From Paracoccaceae bacterium (GTDB taxonomy: Bacteria; Pseudomonadota; Alphaproteobacteria; Rhodobacterales; Rhodobacteraceae): DNA of 64,000 nucleotides. Under the pieces are notes generated by a model. The model was given only the letters and a program-made list of their open reading frames with translations, did not search any database and was not told where the DNA came from. The stretch is taken from positions 124,001 to 188,000 of the forward strand of contig JASBUI010000006.1 of the NCBI GenBank assembly GCA_030148005.1, read 5' to 3'. A program made the position numbers and the translations under genes. Below, in pieces: positions 30,536-37,704 of this stretch; positions within the stretch are counted from its first letter, which is position 1; each line of letters begins with the position of its first letter.

Positions 30536-30702
30536 GTGGCGGGCCCACCGCAACCGTCGAGGTGGATGATTCCCGAGGACCTGTATGTACAGGTGGGCGC
30601 CAGGTAATTGGACCAGGATCCGATCAGAGCCAGCTCCCTCGGAATTGCTTAAGGCCACTGGAATGCGACCTCGGCACGAGAAGGGCAGAACCCGCCGCCC
30701 AC
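30536..30702 (+). ncRNA. ssrS: Candidate 6S RNA (SsrS-like)
   Basis: Rod-like fold found by eye. Closing stem GTGGCGGG (from 30536) with CCCGCCGCCCAC (to 30702); stem CGTCGAGGT 30555-30563 with ACCTCGGCACG 30668-30678; inner stem CCGAGG 30573-30578 with CCTCGG 30637-30642. These flank an asymmetric central bubble (9 nt / 25 nt), with apical hairpin ACCTGTATGTACAGGT 30579-30594. The 3' bubble strand 'GGAATTGCTTAAGGCC...' resembles E. coli 6S 'GAGAAGCCUUAAAACUGCG'. Confidence 0.65.
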
Positions 30703-30817
30703 ATAGGTAGGCGCGCCAGCGCGCCGTAGCAAGAGGTTTCGGCGCAGTGAATTTGCGCCCCGCCGCCGCCCCGAAACCCGGCGGCTGAGCGGCCAAGACA
30801 AAGGTGACTTGATTTTT

Positions 30818-30832
30818 GTTCACCTATTGTTC
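30818..30832 (+). promoter_or_regulatory. Alphaproteobacterial LexA (SOS) box upstream of mmcB
   Basis: GTTC-ACCTATT-GTTC, an exact GTTC-N7-GTTC, 11 bp upstream of the mmcB ATG. Confidence 0.8.
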
Positions 30833-30843
30833 ATGTTTTCCCG

Positions 30844-31308
30844 ATGGCAGAGATTGAGAACCTTGCAGACAAGAAACCGGGCCAACTTTTGGCGCGCGGC
30901 GTTTGCCGCCATCTGCGCAGCCACGATTTTGTCTCGGTCGAGGAACTGACGCCGGTGCCCGGCCTGCGCGTCGATGTGATGGCCCTTGGCCCCAAAAGCG
31001 AAATCTGGATCATCGAATGCAAATCCAGCCGCGTCGATTTCCAGACGGACAGGAAGTGGCATGGCTATCTTGAATGGTGCGACCGCTATTTCTGGGCAGT
31101 GGATGGCGAGTTTCCGACTGAACTGTTGCCCGATGACACAGGCCTTATCATCGCCGATGCCTATGACGCGGAAATCATCCGGATCGGGCCGGAATCAAAG
31201 CTGGCACCAGCGCGGCGCAAGGTAATGGTTCAGAAATTCGCCCGCCACGCCGCATTTCGCGCCCAGCTTTTGCGTGATCCGGGGTTTCAGCAACCTTGGG
31301 AGCTTTAG
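30844..31308 (+). CDS. mmcB: MmcB family DNA repair protein (putative endonuclease)
   Basis: 'PGQLLARGVCRHLRSHDFVSVEELTPVPGLRVDVMALGPKSEIWIIECKSSRVDFQTDRKWHGYLEWCDRYFWAVD', with PD-(D/E)xK-like 'DVMAL...IIECKSS'. Confidence 0.9.
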   Translation: MAEIENLADKKPGQLLARGVCRHLRSHDFVSVEELTPVPGLRVDVMALGPKSEIWIIECKSSRVDFQTDRKWHGYLEWCDRYFWAVDGEFPTELLPDDTGLIIADAYDAEIIRIGPESKLAPARRKVMVQKFARHAAFRAQLLRDPGFQQPWEL

Positions 31309-31340
31309 CTGCAAACCTGCGCCAAGCGGCAGGGCAGGGA

Positions 31341-31374
31341 GCCTCCGGCGGGGATATTTAGCCCACAAAGAAGA
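31341..31374 (+). repeat. Recurrent intergenic element, copy 1
   Basis: GCCTCCGGCGGGGATATTTAGCCCACAAAGAAGA; see the finding on the repeated motif. Confidence 0.75.
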
Positions 31375-31377
31375 GTG

Positions 31378-31575
31378 TCAGGTTTTGCCCTTGCCGCCGG
31401 CTTCGGCGCGGGCTGCTGCGGCGAGAATTTCTTCGGCAATATCGCGCGCCTCATCCGGGTCGAAATCCATCGGCAGATCGACGCCTTCGGCTTCGATGTA
31501 GATGCGGACCATTCCCATGCTGGTCGGGCCAATCTGAAGGTTGGCGGTGATATTGCTTTCGTTGTCGATGCCCAT
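31378..31575 (-). CDS. DUF6324-like small hypothetical protein
   Basis: 'MGIDNESNITANLQIGPTSMGMVRIYIEAEGVDLPMDFDPDEARDIAEEILAAA'; start chosen at the internal Met. Confidence 0.75.
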   Translation of the reverse strand: MGIDNESNITANLQIGPTSMGMVRIYIEAEGVDLPMDFDPDEARDIAEEILAAAARAEAGGKGKT

Positions 31576-31598
31576 TTGCCATTCTCCCTGCAATAGGG

Positions 31599-32123
31599 AT
31601 GTCAGGTAGCCTTTGGAGGGATGCAGTGCAAGATCAAGCCGCAAGCGCGGTGCAATTGCGGAACCTGCAGATCGGTGATGCCGGCTGGCTGATCGCCAAA
31701 CACGGTGAGCTTTATGCCCGCGAGGCCGGCTTTGACGCCAGTTTCGAGGGGCTTGTGGCCCGGATCATGGGCGCGTTTATCCAAGACCACGATCCGGCGC
31801 GCGAACGCGGCTGGATCGCCGAGCGCGACGGCGCGCGGCTTGGATGTGTCTTTTGCGTGGATGGCGGGGGCGGGATGGCCAAGCTTCGGCTGTTTTTATT
31901 GCTGCCCGAGGCGCGCGGGCTTGGCCTTGGCCATAAGTTGCTGGAGGCGGTTCTGGAATTTGCCAAGGCGTCGGGGTACCGGGGATTGCGCCTTTGGACC
32001 CATGAAAGCCACCGCGCGGCCTGCGCCTTGTATGAAAAGCACGGGCTGAAGGTAGCTCGCTCTGCCAAGGTGCGATCCTTTGGCTGCGATCTGGTCGAGC
32101 AAACCTGGGAAATCACCTTCTAA
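31599..32123 (+). CDS. GNAT family N-acetyltransferase
   Basis: 'LRLFLLLPEARGLGLGHKLLEAVLEFAKASGYRGLRLWTHESHRAACALYEKHGLKVA' acetyl-CoA binding motif. The exact start is uncertain. Confidence 0.88.
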   Translation: MSGSLWRDAVQDQAASAVQLRNLQIGDAGWLIAKHGELYAREAGFDASFEGLVARIMGAFIQDHDPARERGWIAERDGARLGCVFCVDGGGGMAKLRLFLLLPEARGLGLGHKLLEAVLEFAKASGYRGLRLWTHESHRAACALYEKHGLKVARSAKVRSFGCDLVEQTWEITF

Positions 32124-32168
32124 GAGGTCTTGCATTCACGCGATACGGGCGTTATTGCGCCGGTCAGT

Positions 32169-32245
32169 GCCGCCTTAGCTCAGTTGGTTAGAGCGCTGGA
32201 TTGTGGATCCAGAGGTCCCCCGTTCAAGCCGGGGAGGCGGTACCA
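32169..32245 (+). tRNA. tRNA-His (anticodon GTG, 32203-32205)
   Basis: Cloverleaf: GCCGCCT...AGGCGGT acceptor, TAGCTCAGTTGGTTAGAGC D-arm, CTGGA-TTGTGGA-TCCAG anticodon arm, GGGTTCAA-type T-arm (CCCCGTTCAAGCCGGGG), encoded CCA. Confidence 0.96.
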
Positions 32246-32305
32246 TCACCCATCAGGAAAAATGCAGCCGCCGCCGCCCGAAGTGGCCTTTGGCATGCGC
32301 GCCCC

Positions 32306-32611
32306 TTATGGGGCCGTCTTGACGGATATCGATTGAAGCAGCGCGCCCGAGGCACGATCGAAGATCAGGATCATGTCATCAGCGGTGACCACGCCGTACC
32401 AGTCGATCCCTTGCGTGAAGGCAATGGCCTTTGCGCCCGCGGGCAGGGTGATCTCATCGGGCAGGGGCACCGATGCACCAAAGCCCATGCGGATGACAAA
32501 GAGCGCAACGATCGTTAGAAGCCCCAGAATCATCGTTGCGGTCAGGACCGTGACCAGACGTCTCAGGAATCTAAGGTTTGCCGGCTCTACGGCCTCGGGA
32601 GTTTCATTCAT
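32306..32611 (-). CDS. DUF6476-like hypothetical single-TM protein
   Basis: 'LRFLRRLVTVLTATMILGLLTIVALFVIRM...DWYGVVTADDMILIFDRASGALLQSI'. Confidence 0.75.
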   Translation of the reverse strand: MNETPEAVEPANLRFLRRLVTVLTATMILGLLTIVALFVIRMGFGASVPLPDEITLPAGAKAIAFTQGIDWYGVVTADDMILIFDRASGALLQSISVKTAP

Positions 32612-33644
32612 GACTGCGCCTTCACGTGTTCTGCGGATTGTTATCGCTGCCGATCCGCCGCCACGTCTTGATAAAGCTCTTGCCCGGGATGTGCCAGAGG
32701 CCGAGGCGCTGTCACGCTCTCGGCTGTCGAAACTGATCGCCTCTGGTGCCGTTTCGCGCGCTGGCGTCGTTCTGGACGATCAGAAACAGCGCATCAGCGA
32801 GGGCGATGAGATCGACATCGCTTTGGAAGAGGCAGCGCCAAGCCATATTCAGGCTGAGGATATCCCGCTGGATGTGGTGTTTGAGGATGACGACCTGATC
32901 GTGATCAACAAACCGGTCGGAATGGTCGTGCATCCCGCGCCCGGATCGCCGTCGGGCACTTTGGTCAATGCGCTGCTGGCCCATGCAGGCGACAGCCTGA
33001 GCGGTGTCGGGGGCGAGCGGCGCCCCGGTGTTGTGCACCGGATCGACAAGGACACATCCGGGCTTTTGGTCGTGGCCAAATCGGACCGGGCGCATCACGG
33101 CCTTGCCGAGCAGTTTGAGCGTCACACGGTCGAGCGGCGCTATCTGGCCCTGTGCCACGGCGCCCCGGACGCGGCCGATCCGCGCCTGCGCGGTGTGCGC
33201 GGTGTCAGTTTTGAACCCGGCAACGTCATGAAGATCACAACCCAGCTTGCGCGCCACAAGAACGACCGCCAGCGCCAGGCGGTTCTGTTCTCTGGCGGGC
33301 GGCATGCGGTAACGCGTGCGCGCAGGTTACAGACCTTTGGAACGCCGCCCACCGCCGCGCTTTTCGAGTGTTGGCTGGAAACAGGGCGCACCCATCAGAT
33401 CCGGGTACATCTTGCCCATGCCGGGCACGGCCTTATCGGCGATCAGACCTATGGCGGGCGGCGCAAACTGTCGGCCAAGGCGCTTGCGCCCTCTGCCATT
33501 GCTGCGGTTTCTGCCTTTCCGCGACAGGCCCTGCACGCGGCGACACTGGGGTTTGTGCACCCTGTGAGCGGTGAGAAAATTCGCTTTGAAGCACCCCTGC
33601 CGCCAGATATGGCCGATCTGGTTGCCGCCCTGCAGGTGAGCTGA
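32610..33644 (+). CDS. RluA family pseudouridine synthase (RluD-like)
   Basis: S4 domain plus 'GVVHRIDKDTSGLLVVAKSDRAHHGLAEQFERHTVERRYLAL' (HRxDxxTSG). Confidence 0.95.
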   Translation: MTAPSRVLRIVIAADPPPRLDKALARDVPEAEALSRSRLSKLIASGAVSRAGVVLDDQKQRISEGDEIDIALEEAAPSHIQAEDIPLDVVFEDDDLIVINKPVGMVVHPAPGSPSGTLVNALLAHAGDSLSGVGGERRPGVVHRIDKDTSGLLVVAKSDRAHHGLAEQFERHTVERRYLALCHGAPDAADPRLRGVRGVSFEPGNVMKITTQLARHKNDRQRQAVLFSGGRHAVTRARRLQTFGTPPTAALFECWLETGRTHQIRVHLAHAGHGLIGDQTYGGRRKLSAKALAPSAIAAVSAFPRQALHAATLGFVHPVSGEKIRFEAPLPPDMADLVAALQVS

Positions 33645-33743
33645 CTGACACAATTGGAACTTCTGCGTGAAACGGGGCGTTGAGCTATGGAAAAATGCAC
33701 AGCCTCTGTTCATGCTGGGTTAAGAAACAGGCGCTATGTGGCA

Positions 33744-33772
33744 CTTGAAGACGCAAATAACGCTACCTATAT
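33744..33772 (+). promoter_or_regulatory. Putative heat-shock (RpoH-type) promoter upstream of rpoH
   Basis: CTTGAAG-N15-CCTATAT, 49 bp upstream of the rpoH ATG. Confidence 0.55.
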
Positions 33773-33820
33773 CCTCAATGTTAATACCCGTAACTTCGGG
33801 AAACTACCAAGGGGGCAGCT

Positions 33821-34717
33821 ATGAGTAACTATAAAAACCTTCCCGTTCCGACCCCAGAAGGCGGCTTGAACCGCTATCTGCAGGAAATTCGCAAGTTCCC
33901 AATGCTGGAGCCGGAAGAAGAGTACATGCTTGCCAAGCGCTGGGCCGAGAATGAGGACAGCGGTGCGGCGCATAAACTTGTGACCTCGCACCTTCGCCTG
34001 GCCGCCAAGATCGCCATGGGCTATCGGGGCTATGGTCTGCCGCAAGCAGAGGTCATCTCAGAAGCCAACGTCGGCCTGATGCAGGCGGTCAAAAAGTTTG
34101 ACCCCGAAAAAGGCTTCAGACTTGCAACCTATGCCATGTGGTGGATCCGCGCCTCGATCCAGGAATATGTCCTGCGCTCGTGGAGCCTTGTGAAACTTGG
34201 AACAACTTCGGCCCAGAAGAAGCTGTTCTTCAACCTGCGCAAGGCCAAGGCCCGCATCGGCGCGCTGGAAGACGGCGATCTGCACCCCGACAACGTGGCG
34301 CGCATCGCCCATGACCTAAGCGTGACCGAAGAAGAAGTGGTGTCAATGAACCGGCGCATGTCGGGCGGGGATGCTTCCCTGAACGCTACGGTCAGCGCCG
34401 AGGGCGAAGGCACGATGCAGTGGCAGGACTGGCTTGAGGATGAGAACGCCGATCAGGCTGGCGACTATGAGGCTCGCGATGAGCTTGAGGTGCGCCGCGA
34501 ACTTCTGACAGAGGCGATGGATGTGCTGAATGAGCGTGAGCGCGACATCCTCATGAAGCGCCGTCTTCAGGATGAGCCGCTGACACTGGAAGAGCTGTCC
34601 GGCGAATATGACGTCAGCCGCGAACGTATTCGCCAGATCGAGGTTCGCGCCTTTGAAAAGTTGCAAAAGCGCATGCGCGATCTTGCCAGCGAAAAGGGCA
34701 TACTAGAGCACGCATGA
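33821..34717 (+). CDS. rpoH: RNA polymerase heat-shock sigma factor RpoH (sigma-32)
   Basis: 'LPVPTPEGGLNRYLQEIRKFPMLEPEEEYMLAKRWAE', 'RLATYAMWWIRASIQEYVLRSWSLVKLGTTSAQKKLFFNLRK' RpoH box. Confidence 0.97.
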   Translation: MSNYKNLPVPTPEGGLNRYLQEIRKFPMLEPEEEYMLAKRWAENEDSGAAHKLVTSHLRLAAKIAMGYRGYGLPQAEVISEANVGLMQAVKKFDPEKGFRLATYAMWWIRASIQEYVLRSWSLVKLGTTSAQKKLFFNLRKAKARIGALEDGDLHPDNVARIAHDLSVTEEEVVSMNRRMSGGDASLNATVSAEGEGTMQWQDWLEDENADQAGDYEARDELEVRRELLTEAMDVLNERERDILMKRRLQDEPLTLEELSGEYDVSRERIRQIEVRAFEKLQKRMRDLASEKGILEHA

Positions 34718-34774
34718 CGACTTGAACCGGCCGTCAAAATCAATAGCCTCCCTCTGACCGAGGGAGGTTACTTC

Positions 34775-35743
34775 ATGTCAGAACCAGTCAGATGGGGCAT
34801 CTTGGGCGCGGCCAATTTTGCCCGCCGGCACATGGCCCCCGCCATTCATGCCGCAGAAGGGGCAGAATTTACCGCCCTTGCGACCGGATCACCCGAAAAG
34901 GCCGCTTATTTTCAATCCTTTGCGCCGGGGTTGAAGGTTCACGGCACCTATGACGCACTTTTGGCCGACCCTTCGGTTGAGGCCGTCTATATCCCCCTTC
35001 CCAACCATCTTCATGTCGAATGGGCCAAAAAGGCGCTGCAGGCGGGCAAGCATGTCCTTTGCGAAAAGCCGATGGCGATGAAGGCCGAAGAGTTCGACGA
35101 CCTGATCGCGCTGCGTGATGAAACCGGGCTGCTTGCGGCAGAGGCCTATATGATCGTCCACCACCCGCAATGGCAGCGCGCCCGCGAACTGGTGCAGGGC
35201 GGCGCCATCGGCAAGCTGATCCATGTTGAAGGCGTGTTCACCTACAACAACGCCGAGGATAAGGCGAACATTCGCAACGACCCGGCAAAGGGCGGCGGCG
35301 GCATCCCCGACATTGGCGTCTACACCTATGGGGCGACGCGGTTTGTGACGGGTCAGGAACCACAGGAAATCACCCATGCCGACATTACCTGGGACAACGG
35401 CGTTGATGTCATTGCAAGGGTTTCGGCGCGGTTCTCGTCCTTCAGCGCCCATTGGCTGAACTCGATGCGCATGCACCCCATTCAGGACATGACCTTTCAC
35501 GGTGACACCGGGCTCTTGCGCCTGACGGCCCCGTTCAACCCGCAGGTTTTCGGCGAAGCCCGGATCGAGCTGATGAGCGATGGAAAAAGTGTGGTGGAAC
35601 GTTTTCCGGCGGCCAATCACTACAAGCTTCAGGTCGAAGCTTTCGGCCGTTCGGTGCGCGGCGGCGCGCCTTACCCTTGCCCACTAGAGTTCTCGCGCGG
35701 CACGCAAGCGATGATCGACATGGTTTTTGAGGCGGCCGGTTGA
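34775..35743 (+). CDS. Gfo/Idh/MocA family oxidoreductase
   Basis: 'VRWGILGAANFARRHMAPAIHAAEGAEFTALATGSPEKA', 'VEAVYIPLPNHLHVEWAKKALQAGKHVLCEKPMAM'. Confidence 0.95.
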   Translation: MSEPVRWGILGAANFARRHMAPAIHAAEGAEFTALATGSPEKAAYFQSFAPGLKVHGTYDALLADPSVEAVYIPLPNHLHVEWAKKALQAGKHVLCEKPMAMKAEEFDDLIALRDETGLLAAEAYMIVHHPQWQRARELVQGGAIGKLIHVEGVFTYNNAEDKANIRNDPAKGGGGIPDIGVYTYGATRFVTGQEPQEITHADITWDNGVDVIARVSARFSSFSAHWLNSMRMHPIQDMTFHGDTGLLRLTAPFNPQVFGEARIELMSDGKSVVERFPAANHYKLQVEAFGRSVRGGAPYPCPLEFSRGTQAMIDMVFEAAG

Positions 35744-36678
35744 CCGAATTCACCTTCCATCTACCGCCCTCGGCCCTTGCAGGCAACGGCGCGGGGATGA
35801 AACCGTTTTACAAGACGCTTACGTGCGGTCTGGCCGATGCTGGCCACAGCGTCGATCTTGTTGAGCATGATCGCGAAACTGCCCTTGATCTGACCGAGGC
35901 CGGTGATCGCTTTCACATCTTCGACCACGGCCAGATCCGTCACCCGCGCGCACTGAACGCCGGGATCGCCTATGTCTATCCGTTCTGGAACCTTGACCCT
36001 TGGGGGATCCGGGCCTTTTCGTCCATTGCCGCCAAAAAGTTTGACCCGGCCCTTGTTCCGCGCAAGCCTGCGGTTGAGTTTTTCGGGCGCCTTCAGCACC
36101 GGCTGGTCAAGAAACGCGCCTCTAGGTACCCTCAGCCGCCAGAGCACGCCCGCGATCTGCCCAAGGACGCGATCGCCATCTTCCTGCAAAGCGAGTTTCA
36201 CCGCGATGTCGGAGAGACCTGTTACCTTGAGCGCGCAGAGATGGTTCAAGCGGTGCTTGAGGCCGCAGGCGATCAGCCCGTCGTCATCAAACCGCATCCG
36301 CGTGATCTGGAACCTCAGACCTACGGGTGGCTGGAAACGCTGCTTGTGGAATGGCCCAACCTGACGGTCACCGATGCCAACATCCATGACGTGCTGGCCA
36401 GCGCGGCAAAGGTCGTCACGATCAACTCTGCCGTCGGGATCGAGGCGCAACTGCACCGCGTTCCGGTCATTCTTTGCGGGCACGCCGATTTCCTGCATGT
36501 CTGCCACACCGCCAAGGACACCAAATCACTGACCGAACTAGTTGGTGCCGATATGGGGCCACAGCCGGTCGAGGCATTTCTTTACTGGTATTTCAAAGAA
36601 AACTGCCTTGCCGCAGGTGATCCCGATCTTTTGCAGGCTTTTCTGGACCGGGTGGCGCAAACCGGCTTTGCGCGGTAA
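35740..36678 (+). CDS. Hypothetical protein, distant capsule-synthesis/glycosyltransferase-like (KpsC/KpsS-like C-terminal motif)
   Basis: 'AIFLQSEFHRD...VVIKPHPRDLEPQTYG...LTVTDANIHDVLASAAKVVTINSAVGIEAQLHRVPVILCGHADF'; starts within the upstream gene's stop (ATGA-type overlap). Confidence 0.65.
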   Translation: MTEFTFHLPPSALAGNGAGMKPFYKTLTCGLADAGHSVDLVEHDRETALDLTEAGDRFHIFDHGQIRHPRALNAGIAYVYPFWNLDPWGIRAFSSIAAKKFDPALVPRKPAVEFFGRLQHRLVKKRASRYPQPPEHARDLPKDAIAIFLQSEFHRDVGETCYLERAEMVQAVLEAAGDQPVVIKPHPRDLEPQTYGWLETLLVEWPNLTVTDANIHDVLASAAKVVTINSAVGIEAQLHRVPVILCGHADFLHVCHTAKDTKSLTELVGADMGPQPVEAFLYWYFKENCLAAGDPDLLQAFLDRVAQTGFAR

Positions 36679-36718
36679 CATTGCCCAAAGCAACAAGACA
36701 CGCAGCGGGCAGGACGAA

Positions 36719-37699
36719 ATGGCAGGCGAGGTGATCTTTCACATCCCCGAGCATATGCGGCGAAACTTTTCGCGCCGAACCAAGAAACATTTCTACAAGC
36801 GCCTTTGGGACGATCTGAACAAATGCGGCGTTACCGTTCAGATCCGCAACTACGAAGAACGCCACTACCGCCGGATTGATCCCGCGGACGGCGACCTGCA
36901 CTTTGTCAACAACGGCAACCTTGTTCAGCCAAATGTCCTGAACACCGCCATCGCCTATCTAGACCGATTTTGGCAGGTCGATGCGAAGGGTGTGCTTTGT
37001 GACAGCTCCATCGCCGAGATGGAGTTTGACCCCAAGCGGATCAGCGGGCCAGCCTCTTGGAAGTTCTTTCAAACCCTGCGCGAAGACTACGCCCAAGCGC
37101 GCAACTCGCGGTATCAACAGCCGCGCGATGTGCAACAAATTCAGCCCGGCGTCATCGCGGTCTTTCTTCAGGGCGATAGCCACCTGACCGACCGCGCCCG
37201 CCGCTGGTCCACGCCGGACATGATCCGGTCCGTCGCCCAAGGGGCAGGCGACCGCCCGATTGTCGTCAAACCCCACCCGCTGAAAGTGGCGCCCGAAGAC
37301 TTACTGGCCGTGCATGACCTTGCCGCTTCTGGCGTTGATATCACCCTCACAGAGGCGAATGTGCACGATATTCTGGCGCAGGCATCGGCGACGGTTTCCA
37401 TCGGCTCTGCCTGCTCGTTCGAGGGCTTTCTGCATAAGAAACCCGCAATCCTTTACGGGCGCAGTGACTTTCATCACTTCGCCGAAACGGTGTCGAATCT
37501 GGACGGCTTCGCCGAGGCTTTTGAGCGCGCCCAGACGCGCAAGCGCGGTTATTCGCGCTATGTCTACTGGTTTCTCAAAGAGCACTGCATCTGGACGCAA
37601 AGCCGCTTTTTCTTTGGCAAGGTAAAGCAGCGCATGATCGCCCAAGGGTTTGATCCCGAAAGGCTTATCCCCGCCAAGGCAGGCTCGACCGCGCGCTGA
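36719..37699 (+). CDS. Paralog of the preceding gene; capsule-synthesis/glycosyltransferase-like
   Basis: 'AVFLQGDSHLTDR...IVVKPHPLKVAPEDLL...ITLTEANVHDILAQASATVSIGSACSFEGFLHKKPAILYGRSDFHHF'; start at MAGEVIFHIPEHMRRNF. Confidence 0.65.
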   Translation: MAGEVIFHIPEHMRRNFSRRTKKHFYKRLWDDLNKCGVTVQIRNYEERHYRRIDPADGDLHFVNNGNLVQPNVLNTAIAYLDRFWQVDAKGVLCDSSIAEMEFDPKRISGPASWKFFQTLREDYAQARNSRYQQPRDVQQIQPGVIAVFLQGDSHLTDRARRWSTPDMIRSVAQGAGDRPIVVKPHPLKVAPEDLLAVHDLAASGVDITLTEANVHDILAQASATVSIGSACSFEGFLHKKPAILYGRSDFHHFAETVSNLDGFAEAFERAQTRKRGYSRYVYWFLKEHCIWTQSRFFFGKVKQRMIAQGFDPERLIPAKAGSTAR

Positions 37700-37704
37700 G
37701 GCGC

